A stretch of 64,000 nt of DNA from Ulva prolifera (GCA_023078555.1 CM041199.1:8065315-8129314); one strand, 5' to 3'; shown: positions 1 through 12,782, numbered from the stretch's first letter. Numbers and translations are program-made. Notes: a model not told the origin generated them from the sequence alone.

Positions 1-1212
1 AAGGCTTATTTACACAGGCACTGATAATCGCACCAGGGCACACCAGACAGTCCTGCTCAGAATCCGCATGCTGTTCGTTGCAGCTCTGAATCGGCCACTG
101 CAGTGCTCAGGGCACCGCTGCCCGGTACGCTGTGTATCGCTTTGAAGTGTGTTTCTTGTTCACGCCGAGAGCTCTGTTGCTGCGATCTGCGCACGGTGGC
201 ACACCCGGTGCTGTTCGAGTAGGGAGTGTATGACTCGCTGCTTCGGCTGCAGCTCTGCCAGAAGCGACGAACAACAGCAGCGTGCCAAGATTGAGCAGTT
301 CTCAGCAGAGGGCCTTCGCGTGTGGACGCAGTCTTGACTTCTAGCGCTGGGCATCACGTCAAACGTAGCTCCCTGGATCCACTCGGCTCGACTCTGCCAG
401 TTAGCAGCTTACGCACGCAGGTCAAGTCCGGTAGGCATCAGGTGCACACTCAAATCTGATAAGCTTCTTGCGAAATCGAAAGGCAGTTGGATTTGAAGCC
501 GTCGCAAGGCTCGTCGCGCTCGGTTGCGCCACCACGGCAGGTTCGGATCCAATTTGCAAGGCTCATCATCATGTAGCGTATACACACTCAGTGCCGACAG
601 CCCATGACAACTCCACAAGGAACATTCAGCCTTTATCAGTTCGAACACAACACAGAAAGCTGCCTAGTTTTGCGCACTGGCATCAGTGCAGCAGCATGCG
701 CAGGGCAGGCTCTTGTTCCAGCTCTTGGCGTCGCCTTTGTCAGCCTCATTTCGACAAACCATCATGACGCAGTTCAGCGTGTGCAGTGGCCCAGGCTCAC
801 TTCGTGGCACAGCCGATCATAATATTGTATCCGCTTTACAGTTTCAGCAAAAGCGTGTGCGTGTTCGTGCGATCCAGCTGGGATCTAGAGTCTACCTGCA
901 GTAATAGGCATCAGCAACGCGCGATGGCACGATGTGCTTTTCAGTACGCAGCACTGTGAACTATGTGCACTACTGTACTATCCCGAATGTTCTCCCTGCG
1001 TTCGAACGCATGCATGCACCTGCCACAGCGGACGAGAGCATCCCGAGCCTGCAGCTCCCGCCCATTTGACATACATACCCCACCCGCCAAAGCACCCCCC
1101 CCCCCACATGCCGCAGCGAGTAACGATTGCTACTGCAAGTGCAGGCAGTATGGCAGTCCGGACATCTAACACCTGGGCCTACACCCGCAGCGCCGACCTG
1201 CACGCGCCGACC
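1..1212. other. Upstream region of NEG-1, no gene recognised
   Basis: I see no supported gene here; the short frames on both strands share no recognisable domain. Parts of the block recur upstream of NEG-2 and NEG-3. About 480-560 resembles about 6950-7030, including a shared CCACCACGGCAGGT stretch. About 985-1172 resembles about 7255-7545 and about 11095-11340, with the TGCATGCATG, GACGAGAGCA and GTCCGGACATCTA-like stretches in the same order. The NEG genes were therefore duplicated together with at least several hundred bases of upstream DNA, which probably includes the promoter. An 11-base C run lies at 1095-1105. Confidence 0.5.
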
Positions 1213-2636
1213 ATGCGTAGCACAATCGCTGCGCTGTCCATGCTGCTGCTCCGCAGCACACACAGCGCGGTTGGCGTTCACGCAGCGGCCGCCGTAGATG
1301 CCGCGTGGCACACAGGGGGACATAGCGCAAGCCTGGGCCATGCTTCCACGGGGCTGGCCGTGTCCGGGCGTTGGGAGTATGCGGAGGCGGACTTCATTGG
1401 GGAGGCGGAGCTGCCCGGCACATCTCTGCGGCACCTCCTGCATGGCTGCCACTTCAAGCGGTACGGCCTGCTCCCATGAAGGAGGGTAGTGGCGAGTGAA
1501 AGGTGTTCTGCTATTCGAGTGGCCTAGGGGTTGCGATCCAGCATGGCGCTGATGTTTGGAGGTTGCCAGATGTACATGCATGCCTGCCCTGGATGCACCA
1601 CTCCGTCAAGCCCGTTATGACATGGTAGAGCCCCCCCCCCCCCCCCCCCGCACGGCTACGGTGTGCCGCTGGGGCTAGCTTAAGTATTGATGCAGGCATG
1701 CGGTGGCTGAGCCATGAGAGAGGCACACTGTTGGAGTGTGTCGTGTCTACCCGCGCATGTCTGTGGATGTGCTCAGCCGGTATTGCCCCGGCATGTACAA
1801 CAGTGTGACGACGGGAGTGCAGGTGTGCCCACAGGTTGTTTGTGTGCCCGCGGTGCAAGTTCCCACGCAGCGGCAACTTTGGCCACTGCAAGAAGAACGG
1901 CCGGATCTTTCCTTGCCGTCGCAACATGAACAATGACGGAAATGAGGGCAACGAGGGCAATGAAGGAAATGAGGGTAACGAGGGCAACGAGGGCAATGAG
2001 GGTGCTGCAAGGACCCCTGAAGCCGCACCCGACTCGGCGTCTCCGGACGACAGCCCCGCCCCTGACGTCGCATCTCCGGACGACAGCCCCGCCCCTGACG
2101 TCGCATCTCCGGACGACAGCCCCGCCCCTGATGTCGGAAACGACGGCAATGAGGGGGATGAGGGGGATGAAGGCAATGAAGGGGACGAGGGGGATGAGGG
2201 GACTGAAGGGGATGAGGGCAATGAAGGTAATGAAGGTGACGAGGGAAATGAGGGGGACGAGGGCAATGAGGGAACCGAGGGAAATGAGGGCAACGAAGGG
2301 GATGAGGGGAATGAGGGGAATGAGGGTGACGAGGGTTTCTTTGCGAGGCTGCGCAGTAGAAACAACGAGGGTAATGAGGGTGACGAGGGGAACGAGGGGA
2401 ACGAGGGAGATGAGGGGGTCGAGGGGGACGAGGGCAACGAGGGCACTGAAGGGGACGAGGGGAATGAGGGCGACGAGGGCGATGAGGGGAACGAGGGGGA
2501 TGAGGGCAATGAAGGGGAAGAAGGAGATGAGGGGGACGAGGGGGATGTTGACTACAACGAGCAGGATTTTGACGAATTGAACGCGGATGACAATGCCGGC
2601 GTAAGTGTCGAGTATGAGAACGGCCTCGCCTATTGA
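1213..2636 (+). CDS. NEG-1: secreted Cys-module protein with long acidic (N/D)EG repeat tail
   Basis: Two exons, 1213-1460 and 1823-2636, give 353 aa; the GT-AG intron (GTACGG...GTGCAG) is phase 2. Exon 1 starts MRSTIAALSMLLLRSTHS, a signal peptide, then a linker and LRHLLHGC. The splice completes a six-Cys module: C-x4-C-x6-C-x2-C-x10-C-x8-C, including VCPRCKF and GHCKKNGRIFPC. From about residue 120 the protein is almost entirely NEG/DEG triplets, broken by three SPDDSPAPDVA units and a basic patch FFARLRSRNN. It ends in an acidic, Tyr-containing tail (DYNEQDFDEL, VEYENGLAY). Product: probably secreted, perhaps a calcium- or matrix-binding polyanion; this role is inference from composition. 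An in-frame ATG at 1150 is an alternative start, but 1213 puts the hydrophobic core at the N-terminus and matches NEG-2. The intron carries a 19-base C run. Confidence 0.75.
1631..1649 (+). repeat. Poly-C run inside the NEG-1 intron
   Basis: Nineteen consecutive C on the coding strand, between the NEG-1 donor at 1461 and acceptor at 1822. It is one of several intronic C runs in this window that all lie in the sense orientation. Confidence 0.9.
1929..2555 (+). repeat. Coding GAGGGNAAY/GAY hexamer-nonamer repeat (NEG/DEG)
   Basis: This is the DNA of the NEG-1 tail: imperfect tandem units of GAGGGCAAY or GAGGGGGAY coding E-G-N or E-G-D, interrupted by three near-identical 33-base units for SPDDSPAPDVA. 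Purines fill the sense strand almost without break. Related blocks occur in NEG-2 to NEG-6, and their lengths differ greatly between paralogues, as expected for a repeat that expands and contracts by slippage or unequal exchange. Confidence 0.85.
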
Positions 2637-4423
2637 GATGCGTATTGATATGGACTGCGTGTTGTCACTTGCCTAGCAATTACTAAAAGTAGTACTACAA
2701 CCATCAGCTATGACGATCTTGACTACAGAGTATTAGGAGCACCGAGCCTAGAAGCTAAACGACTACCACCTGTAAAATCTGGTAATTTTTTTTCATTTGC
2801 TTTCTCTAAAATGTTTCAAAATATATGTAAATATGACTACTCAGCGAGCAAGTGTATGGCCACCCAGCGACTCTTGGTCCGAACAGTGCGGCCACCAGTA
2901 GCTTTTGAGTTGTGCCGAGAGTCGGAATGCAAGGACAGGTTGCAGCTGATTTGCAATTGTTAACCAGCCAAATCGAGCACTACTGCGCATGGCCTGAGTG
3001 TCCGTGCTGTGCATATGTGTGCCAGTCACACCCAGATTGAGTCTTGTGTAGAGTAGCACACAGGCGCGGAGGCAGGTAGTGCCTAGGACAACATCGAGCA
3101 CCTCAAATCGTAGTCGGCGAACCAACATGACACACCCAAGCCACAGCCACTGGCAGCATTTCCGCGAGATCGAGAAGCGGCCGACACCGGCAGCAAGCAC
3201 AGAAGTAAAGCAGCCCCTGGCCCCGCACAAGCACAGCCAAGTGCCCCCACACTGACGCAGATGAACACTGTAACACACTCGACGTTTGAAAATTTGAATT
3301 TTAGTTAACGCACAGGTGCAGAGACACCCCGTGCACCAATCCGGGGAGAACACCCTTACCAGCAACACAGCAGACTCACCGCTGTGTAGCCCTCCCTGAC
3401 CGAAGCCTGCATCAAACTACACCAGAGCCGAGTTGGTCGTGGCACTATCACCACCGGCCATGCAGCCACCTCCCACGCCTTGCACTGAGCAGGATAATGC
3501 CAACAAGAGGTGGCACTGTTGCCTAGTGGGCTGAGATCTCGTGGTGCATCTCGCCGCGCAGGCTGACCGGCGGCGAGAGATTGCCAAACGAGGCTGTAAG
3601 TGTTGCTACTGGCTTGGCAACACTACCTTGGAGCGGCGGAATGGCAGCTCGGCGGACCTGGAAGCGACCGCACGGCAGAGTGTTGTGGAAGGATTGCACA
3701 AAGTGTTCTTGGGCAACAGCCGTATGCGTTTGCAGGCGGTTGGACCCTGCAGCCACGTCCGCAAGCTTAAGCTCGTTAAGGCTTGCAGATGCGGCGGCGA
3801 AGACTTGACCGTACAGTTCATCCGACGGTCGATCCAGGGTGAAGGTGCACGGGCAGTGACATACTTGCCGTGTTGGTGCTGGTCAGCTCAGGCGGCATCC
3901 TCTGCTCAGGCGCCATTGCGGACCGCAGCGCGCTGACTTTATTGCGGCGGCAACAGTGCTCCACAGCAAACTCAACCCACAGATAATTTTAAGGGAGTGG
4001 AGCCCCAGTTCATCGCCGCGACCAAAGAAAGGGCCTGTTGTATAACGATCCCTGTCGCTGAAGCGGGGCACCAGACGTTCCGCACCCCGCAGCATGTCAT
4101 GCATGGAAGACGTCAAGAAGTTCGGACAGGCTCGAGCTCGTGAGCGGGCCTGGGCCCCGGGAGCGCCGTGAGCCACGCTGATGCAACGGCCCCACACACA
4201 GTTGTGCAGTGTTGCTGCTATCAAGCGGGCTGCCTCCGCAATCTGAGCCAGGCAGCCGTCTGTGCACAGCCTCCTGTGCTCCAACATCGCAAAAGCTGCA
4301 CTGCAACGTGGTGCGCAAAGCGGAAGACCGCACTCAACATCCGATAGAGTCTGTAGCTGGTTGTGGCAGATGCAGGCAGCCCCGGCCTGCGGTATTTGCA
4401 GCGTCGACCCGCCCGAAAATATC
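2637..4423. other. Gap between NEG-1 and the NEG relic; no gene recognised
   Basis: 2640-2830 is AT-rich and probably the 3' flank of NEG-1. Open frames at 2841-3368 (minus) and 3541-3936 (plus, with a Cys-rich middle) have no domain I know and no clear splice context. About 4340-4423 matches the upstream module of the other plus-strand NEG genes (GCAGATGCAGGCAGCCCCG and neighbours). Confidence 0.4.
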
Positions 4424-4801
4424 ATGTGCAGCGCGCTCGTTGCGCTATGCATGCTGCTGCTCCACAGCACACGCAGCACAGTCAGCGTGCACACAGCAGC
4501 CGCGGCAGCTACCGAATGCGCATGGCCAGCAGGGTGGCACGGAGCAGGCATCGCCGAGAGTCCCATGAGGTGGGATGCATCTGGGCAGCGGGTGCATCCA
4601 GAGGCAATACATATAATAATGCCAACGGCTCGGTGCCCGGCTTAAGCCTCGAGGGCGAAGGGGAAAGCGAAAAGAAAGAGCAAAGAGGGCAGCGTGGGTA
4701 GCGAGGGTGACGAGGGCAACGAGGGGAAAGCGAGTGATCTGGGAGTTTCGAAAGCACCAGTGTCTCCAGATGGCAGCCTGGCCCCACAGGACAAAAAATA
4801 A
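4424..4801 (+). pseudogene. Relic of a plus-strand NEG gene
   Basis: At 4424 the frame reads MCSALVALCMLLLHSTRS, clearly paralogous to the NEG-2 signal peptide (MHSAIVALCMLVLHSTHS), and runs on to a WDASGQ stretch matching NEG-2 VDVSGQ, then stops. A second frame at about 4650-4801 reads [20 protein letters not shown] followed by APVSPDGSLAPQDKK and a stop, matching the post-Cys basic stretch, the repeat and the Pro/Asp unit of NEG-1 to NEG-3. The conserved L-L-x-G-C end, the intron and the Cys module are missing between them, so an internal deletion seems to have fused exon 1 to exon 2. It lies between NEG-1 and NEG-2 in the same orientation. Confidence 0.65.
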
Positions 4802-5049
4802 AAAGCACTCAGGGGATTTAAGTTGGTCAGGGGGGCGGCGGAAACAAGGGATTTGAAGGCGCCGGGCATGTACTCATGGTCTTCATATGTACGAGTCGGA
4901 TATCCTCAAGGTTTGCCTATTTCTGGAGTTGTGCAGAATATGAGCGTGACAGTCACGGTGGTCGTCCGGACGATCTTAGGATCCTGAGATGGCGTTTAAA
5001 TTTCCAGCTGCAGGCTGCCCGCCACACTGGAATCTGATCCGTCTCCATT

Positions 5050-5600
5050 GTGACACATGCAGGTCATTCATGGCCAAGGTGTCACCAGCATGATCACATA
5101 CCCTCCGTGGACATGCACAGTCGCCACCAAATGCAGTCACACAGCTTTTCGTCATGCTCCGCTAAGACTGCCGACAGCGCGGCGACCTGTTGTCGTCGTT
5201 GTCAGCCGGCTGCAACATGGCGACATTGCTTGCAAGCAATTAACACATGCCACCGCCATGTTGGACACTCTCATGGTACAGGTGGCAGGGTCCCTGTGTG
5301 TGACGCATTGCATCAATGAATGTTCATGCGCGCGTGGCGTACCCTTTTGGCGCGCGGCACCAGCGCAGGGGCTTCCGGACGACCACAGCGTCACGCGCTA
5401 GGCTGTATTCTAGTTTCGCGGCATCTGCGCCGCTGCCCGCCAAGATGGCCGCGCCTCTGGGCCCCGGCTCTCCATGTAGCCAGTGCTGCGGTCAGCGCGC
5501 GAGCATGCGGTCATCTGGCGCGGGTGCGTGCGCAGGCGGCGGCAAGCGCAAGGTGGTGTAGGGACAACCCCATGCAGTGCGCGTGGCTGCTACGATGCAG
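5050..5600. repeat. Segmental duplication partner of 15.69-16.49 kb
   Basis: The block resembles 15690-16490 along its length. The CATGGCCA-GGT-CACCAGCATG stretch at 5088 matches about 15700. CGGCGACCTGTTGTCG at 5180 matches about 15820. The run from about 5330 to 5600 matches the NEG-4 first exon and its upstream flank (AGGCTGTA-TCTAG, CTGCTGCCTGGCGTGTG). The copy carries a decayed exon 1 but no recognisable exon 2. Confidence 0.6.
5337..5577 (-). pseudogene. Relic first exon of a NEG-4-like gene
   Basis: Minus strand, starting MGLSLHHLALAAACARTRAR against MGLSLRLLTLAVASVAAAAA in NEG-4, but with an in-frame TGA directly after. The downstream part still aligns (DAAKLEYSLARD against DATELEYSLVGD; WCRAPK against GCHAPR) and keeps a GGTACG donor-like end. 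The L-L-H-G-C motif is degraded to LRWC. No Cys/acidic second exon was found below it on the minus strand, so I call it a dead copy. Confidence 0.6.
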
Positions 5601-5641
5601 CTGCTGCCTGGCGTGTGCCTCTTGTGCTGGGGTCTCTTGGC

Positions 5642-5705
5642 TTGCGGCCCTGAAGGCATGCCTTCAGGGCCGCAAACATGGGCCTATGCATAGGCCCATG
5701 TTTGC
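5642..5705. repeat. Two overlapping perfect 34-bp palindromes
   Basis: 5642-5675 is a perfect 34-bp palindrome (half-site TTGCGGCCCTGAAGGCA). 5672-5705 is a second perfect 34-bp palindrome (half-site GCAAACATGGGCCTATG). They share the four bases GCAA. There is no spacer, so each could extrude as a loopless cruciform. The tract sits just upstream of the relic exon and has no counterpart in the paralogous flank near 16.55 kb, which suggests it arrived after the duplication. Confidence 0.85.
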
Positions 5706-7579
5706 AAAGCACTGGCAGTCTTGAGTGCTCCACCTCCGAGACATGCAGGCGTGGGGGTGGGCTTGCATGTGTTACCTGGATGTGGGGCTTTGCCAGCAGC
5801 GCAGGTGCGCCAATCAGCTGGCTGACATGTACAGATCGTAGAGCGTCCCGTGCGCAGCTGTCCTATCTAGAGCACATGTGTGTACACACAAGATCAGTCC
5901 GTCGATGGATTCTGGACATGATCATGAGCTCAACTCCAGATGAAATCGCTCGATTCTGGCAGCTCGTGGCAGGTAGATAGACCGTGGCCGAGGCACATGT
6001 AAAAACATGTGTGCCCCATGCCAGTGGCCTGGTTTGAAGATGCTAGCATGTATCCACTAGCTGCGGCATGGCACATCGCAGCCATGCATGCGATACATGC
6101 ATCATCAATGCAGCACCTTTGATGTGCACGCACGTGCGAGGTAGCTTTAGTTTTCAAGACTGTCTATAGATATCTGAGGCAGACAGCACGGCGCGGCATG
6201 GAAGTTGTGCTGTAGTTGACCGTTCTGAACACAGAAATCACATATATGAGATCCTCGACTAGCGGTTCAGGTTCAGCAACGTGGCATGGCCAGGTGGCTG
6301 GATGGGTGGCTTTGACCCCAGCTTCATAGAGTCGGTACATCTCAAGACTGTAGCAACCATGAGTGCCATGAATCTAAACAGCCATGCTGTGTACCACTGG
6401 CAGCTACATGTCTTGCCACACAGCCTCATGTTGCGCAGACACACCTTCACGGCTGTGTGTGTCTGCCCACCATGTAGCAGGAGCTCCGCCCCAAAATATC
6501 TCGTATTATCTCGAGATATCGCAGATAGTCGCAGCACCGACTTCGCAGTCCTGCGAGTTCCCATCGACCATGCTGTGCGTGAACTGCGCTGCCAACTCCG
6601 TACCGGAAAGCCCTTCAACCATTCGCGTACGTTGGCAGGAGGACAAGCCGTGCGCACGGAGCTCACGGTGCAGAGCGGCGCTCGAGCCATGACTGCAGCA
6701 ACGCTAATAGGACAGTAGCACTGGAAATACTGCGACAGGCAACCCAGCGAAGGTGAAGACATGTATCTTATTACATGAGCCATATGATATCATCTATATA
6801 TGTTGCCGGGCAACAAGTACACGCATGAGGCAAGCAGCTCCAGTGCTTGAAGCCGCTGCCTTGCAGGTGCAGGTGGCGCACGTCGGTGTAGCGCAGTCGG
6901 CCTTTGCTGATCTCGCTAACTTGGAGATCCAAAGGCTGGCGCAAGTGCCGGGCGGATTCGGGATCGGTTCAAGGCAGGTCGCGCACGCGTACGGTTTCGC
7001 CACCACGGCAGGTCCGGTCCGGACCTCAGTTGCAAGCGCTAGCGTACCTTCCGATTGTGATTATTTAAACAAAAGAGCGCACCTTACGATCATTCGGGTG
7101 TTGCTGTACATATCTGCAGCCATTGACGCTTCTGCAAGATCTTCGTGTTGTACATGTGGTCGTTTGGTCCGTTTACTATCTCGGACCAGAGATATGCAGC
7201 TTGATCATGCGTCCACACCGCCGACGCTGTGCGCTCTGCATGCAATGCGAGGTTTCTTCGAGTCCAAACGTTCTCGCAGAATCCAGACGCATGCATGCGC
7301 ATGTCATCTCCGAGTCGGACGAGAGCAAGGCGCCGCCGGCGCCGCCGGAGCTGCAGACCCGACCCCACAGAGTTTCGTGCTGAGTAGACTCCACACTCAG
7401 CCCCAGATTGCCGAGACGCTCGCCAGCTCCTCCCGCTGTCACAAAGACGTCACAGCTGATCACACCGCAGTGTGCCATGGCGGCGATGGCAAGTGCTGTA
7501 GCTGTACACATACGTAGTGCAGGCAGCCGTCACCGTCCGGACCTCTAGCACCTGCAGCACTGGTCCCCGCACGTCCACC
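5706..7579. other. Gap before NEG-2; no gene recognised
   Basis: No frame here has a domain I can name. The stretch at about 6490-6530 contains palindromic TTATCTCGAGATAT-like sequence. About 6880-7579 is the duplicated upstream module shared with NEG-1 and NEG-3. Confidence 0.4.
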
Positions 7580-8631
7580 ATGCACAGCGCGATCGTCGCG
7601 CTCTGCATGCTGGTACTCCACAGCACACACAGCCCCGTCAGCGTTCACATAGCGGCCGCTACAGCTGCCGCACGGCACCAAGAGCGGCAAAGATCAACAA
7701 TCGGCGAGAGTTACACGGGGGTGGACGTATCCGGGCAATGTGAGAATACAGAGGCTTTGTATCTCGTTGGGGAGGCTGTGTTGCCTGGGACTCGGAGGTC
7801 CGGCCGGGACCTCATGCAGCGCCGCGTCTGCGCCTCCAAGAAGTACGGCCTGCCTCTCAGTTCAAGACTGTTGAATGCTTCGGCTTGTGCATTGACTTGC
7901 GTGGGCCACAGCTTGGAATGGCCTGTCCCGCATGGCACTGCGAGCCCGGTACCGCAGACGTGCATGCAGCCCGAGGCCTGTCCTGGACCCGGGAGCGAAC
8001 GGCCTCCAATGCTATTGCCAGTGCCGTGATGATATATGCATACATGTGCTGGCTGAAGATCATGCGGCACTCCATTGCAGTGTGTCACACCTGCTCCCGC
8101 GTAAACAGACCGGTAGGGGGCCCCCTTGGTAGTGTGGCCAGCATGTACGCGGCATTGGGACGGTGACGAGAGGGGATGTGCAGGTTTGTCAAGATGCTGC
8201 CCGTGTGCCCAATATGCAAGTTCAGGAGCAGCACCGCCAAGCGCGGCCGCTGCAGGAAAAATGGGCGGGTGTTCTTTTGCCGCCGCAAGCTTCCTCTTAA
8301 GAGGAAGGGCAGAGGGAAGCATGAGGGCAATGATGGCAACGAGGGCAACGAGGGCAATGGTGGCAACGAGGGTAATGATCATGAGGGCAACGAGGGCAAT
8401 GAGGGCAATGATGGCAATGAGGGCAACGATGGCAACAAGGGTAATGATCATGAGGGTAACGAGGGCAATGGGGGAGATGTATGCGCAACGATGTCTGCGG
8501 ACGGCGGCCCGGACCCTGACGGTGACCAAGACAGCACTTTGGGGGATGACGGGGACGGAGGAGACAAGGGCAACGAAGGGAATATTAATGCCAGTGGGGG
8601 CAGAAGAGCGAGGTCGCGCAGGAGGAACTAG
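7580..8631 (+). CDS. NEG-2: secreted Cys-module protein with (N/D)EG tail and basic C-terminus
   Basis: Exons 7580-7842 and 8184-8631 give 236 aa; GT-AG intron (GTACGG...GTGCAG), phase 2. The start MHSAIVALCMLVLHSTHS is a signal peptide. The usual R-x-L-L-x-G-C end has drifted to LMQRRVC. Exon 2 opens FVKMLPVCPICKFRSS and continues to RGRCRKNGRVFFC; the second Cys of the six-Cys module is Phe here, leaving five, so one disulfide must be lost or rearranged. A lysine/arginine stretch (RRKLPLKRKGRGK) separates the module from the repeats, which include GNDHEGNEG units with His. The C-terminus is basic, GGRRARSRRRN, like NEG-3. The paralogous comparison fixes both splice sites. Function unknown. 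Confidence 0.72.
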
Positions 8632-9739
8632 TCAGCTGAGGCCAGATGGCAATAACATGACAAGGGATTTGCAGGCAATGGTCCTGTGGTGTTCAGATTT
8701 GTGGCATACGCAGTGTCTGCACAATGTGTGAGGAACTGTATTGGGTCATTGCTGCCAGAGACAGATGCGTACAGATGAAGTTCTGGGTGCCACTGGCCCA
8801 GTGTGTGGCTGCCACAGCTGCAGCTTGACCGAGACGGGGTGCCCATAAAAGCCGTGCGTGCGACTGGCTGACAGCCAGAGTATTTACTCTTAGCGGCATT
8901 CACTCGTTGGAGAGCATGCCGCAGCAGCCCTGCGCTTGTCATGTATGCATGTAGGCGCACAAGGGGCCACACTGCCATACGTGATAGCGTTTCTTGATAA
9001 TTGGGACGATTCCAAGACGATGGCTGGTAACGTAGAGACGGGATAAAGAAATTGCACATTCCATCAGATCTAAAGGCATCAACGCCAAAGCACCACTCGC
9101 AGTGCAACACACCTGCCGTCGCCGGCCTGCACAAATTTGCCCTTAAGGCTCACTACAACAGCAGGGGCTGGACTCCCCCCTATCGGATGCGTTAGTGTCG
9201 GAAGCACGTGCACCGACGGGGGGACCGGCAGAGGCGCCACCACGCCACAGTGCATTGGCCCTTTCATGGCGTGGTGCGCCGTACATGGCCATGTCGCTGT
9301 GAACGACTGCATCTGAAACTACCACGCCTCATACTATGAGCGCCTGTATACGTAGCGTACGGAGGGTGCATCTGAACGTCTAGATTTCTGCAGGAAACGG
9401 GCGCGCTTGTTGTCCCAAATTTGCATATGATCTCCAGAGATGAATCCGCCTCTGTTGCAACACATCCATCCCCACGCCCGACCATGGCCAGAGGAGCCCC
9501 TCTGCGGCATAGCAACATAACAGCGACATCATTTTCCAGCCCGCCTGCTCCAAATTTAAAGCACGCCCAACGCGCAGTGATCATGGGCTCAGCGTCCGGG
9601 CGTCGGAGCCTGCAGCTGCTGAGGAGCTGGCCGCACGTGAGTCGCCGCACGGCGATTGGCGCTTGTGTGTGCATATGTACTGGCGGGAGTGGTTGCTGGT
9701 GTGTGCGGAGCTCCTCGAGGTATGGGTGGGCTTGTCTGT

Positions 9740-9826
9740 GTTGCGTGGTAGTGGTTGCGTGGGTGTGGTTGTGCCCTGCGCGCAGTGCTACCTGCCTCTC
9801 TGGCCTTTTCCTTGTAACCCGCAGCC
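9740..9826 (+). repeat. Dispersed repeat with LINE-like 3' end
   Basis: Reads GTTGCGTGGGTGTG, then GTGCTACCTGCC and ends TGGCCTTTTCCTTGTAA. It matches the reverse complement of about 17190-17345 over most of its length. The terminal T-CCTT-GTAA resembles the LINE 3' end in this window (CTCTGTCCTTTGTAA), so it may be the tail of a related LINE or a SINE using it. Confidence 0.4.
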
Positions 9827-10179
9827 ACCTTGCAGCATCGCACACACACCAGCGCTTCAGTCCAGCTGCAGCAGGGATGGGTCCTGCAGGGATCGCATCA
9901 TACCGATATATGATCTCCCTGCAGCATGCTCCGAGTCAGTATCTCAGAGATACTATCGTCAGCAGTGCTCACGTTCGAGCTGATTTTGTTACAGAAGATT
10001 CAGGTTGCACGAGCTCTGCCTCGCTCTACTGCGGCACAGCTTCGAAGAGTTCGCACCAGCCTCGCACTGCCGTTCACCAAGCTCCTGTGCACGGAATGGG
10101 CGGTTCGGGCCCCCGAGCATTCGCGTGCGCGAGCAGGCTGAAGCGCCGTGCGCATGGATATAAATATTTACAGACGAGT

Positions 10180-10876
10180 TGTTACAGAAGAGTGAGCAGT
10201 TTCGAAAATTGAATTCAGATCGACATACACAGCACGGCGTGCCACGTACGCGCGCGTCGTGTGACAAAAAAAAGCACGTACGCGTTGTATAAAAAATTAC
10301 AGAACAGTGAACGATATAAAGATATCTAGTTATATGGTGAAGCAGGCATCTGGTTTACTCGAAACTCTGAGAAGCAACAAGCTGTAGCTGAACCGCTGGT
10401 CACTGGAATTCCTTCGAAGGCGGCTTTGGTATAGCTGTTACAAAAGAGTGAACGGGCGGCTTTGGTATCATCTCAAGGCGAAGGTCGTGCACGGTTTCGT
10501 CACCACGGCGGGTACGCAACTGTTAATATTCACAAAAGAGTAAACGTGACAAGACACATACACAAACACCACGGCGGGTACGCAAATCATTTGCTGTGTT
10601 GGTCGGCCGTGGGTGTGGGGCTCTTGATTCGGATGAGATTTTTTTGCTGTGTTTGTCTGCATTCCGTTCACTCTTCGTTTGCAAACTCATGAGTTCACTC
10701 TTCTGTGCTCTCTTTTGTGTTTGTCTATGCCCTTGCACTCTTCTGTGACAACGATGGTCGCTGTCGGATCCATATATGTCCGGACATGCACACGTCACAC
10801 GTCACATATGTTGATGTTGATTCGGATGAGATTCGGTTTCAGTGTTTGTTTTCTCCCGCTCACTCTTTTGTAATTT
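10180..10876. repeat. Cluster of TTACAGAAGAGTGAAC motifs in both orientations
   Basis: A roughly 16-base motif, TTACA(G/A)AAGAGTGAAC, appears near 10182, 10297, 10438 and 10530. Its complement GTTCACTCTTCTGTAA appears near 10667, 10693, 10735 and 10857. The reverse copies are preceded by a longer shared unit beginning GATTCGGATGAGATT (10627 and 10820). The same unit recurs at about 21990-22045. This looks like nested ends of one or more small mobile elements. Confidence 0.5.
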
Positions 10877-11337
10877 GTGCGCATGCACTTGGCGCCATAT
10901 GCATCGATCGCACCTACTCGTGAGCAAGGCCTAACGGCGCCGCGGCAATGTCTGGATCCGGAAGATTAAACAGATATTGGATGCGGCGAATAGTACGTAG
11001 TGCATTCGCACAGACTCGTGCGCGTTGGACCCAAAGCTCGCACACCCAAGCACCAGCACCCGCGTCGACGCGCGATGTGCGCTTCTCGGCTGCAGCACAG
11101 TGAACTCTCGGCGACTTCGAAAATTCTCGCGCCTCTCGGTCGCATGCATGCATATGTCAGTGCGCATCATCGAGGAGAGCGAGGCGCAGCCCGAGCCTGC
11201 AGCTTCACGCCCAGCCCCAAAAGCGCGGCTGTGCAGAGGGCGATGTGATGGTTTTTGTCTGGTTGTTGGGGCAGCGAGCTAACGCTGAGATGTACCGGAT
11301 ATATGCACTGAGTCATATCAGTGCAAGCGCAGGAAGC

Positions 11338-12592
<1,255 letters not shown>

Positions 12593-12782
12593 GGTGACGG
12601 GGGTTGAACGAGATGAGGGTAGTGGCCTTGCAGCAGCTAGGCATGTAGCATGAGCGGAGCCTTGAGAAATGCCACAAGCTTGTTGATGCTCTGGGTGCAG
12701 TGAAACTTCCGAGTAGCTCTCCGCACAACTCGAGACGCATCCCGGCTGTACATACGAAACGCGCCTCAGTGCCTGTATGTCG
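12593..12782. other. 3' flank of NEG-3
   Basis: No gene seen. It separates NEG-3 from a LINE 3' fragment on the opposite strand. Confidence 0.4.

Larger units (their letters stand above)
8632..11337. other. Gap between NEG-2 and NEG-3
   Basis: Long chance frames occur (for example plus 9421-10212 and minus 8628-9134), but none has a recognisable domain. About 9130-9290 resembles about 14160-14230 (GGGGGACCG-CAG-GGCGCC-CCACGCCACA and GCGCCGTACATGGC). About 9740-9826 is a copy of the repeat also seen near 17.2-17.5 kb. 10140-10880 is packed with a short motif on both strands. About 11000-11337 is the duplicated upstream module of NEG-3. Confidence 0.4.

Noticed and set aside
1511-2509. 332-codon minus frame rich in Pro-Ser-Leu (PSLPSSPS)
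   Set aside because: Exact antisense of the NEG-1 acidic repeat; the sense strand has signal peptide, Cys module and phase-matched intron, the antisense has none. The same applies to antisense frames at the other NEG loci.
1933-2580. Met/Arg/Thr-rich plus frame over the NEG-1 repeat
   Set aside because: Shifted reading of the same repeat; it lacks the Cys module and does not join exon 1 in phase.
9421-10212. 263-codon plus frame between NEG-2 and NEG-3
   Set aside because: No domain, crosses a repeat copy, and composition fits chance openness in GC-rich DNA.
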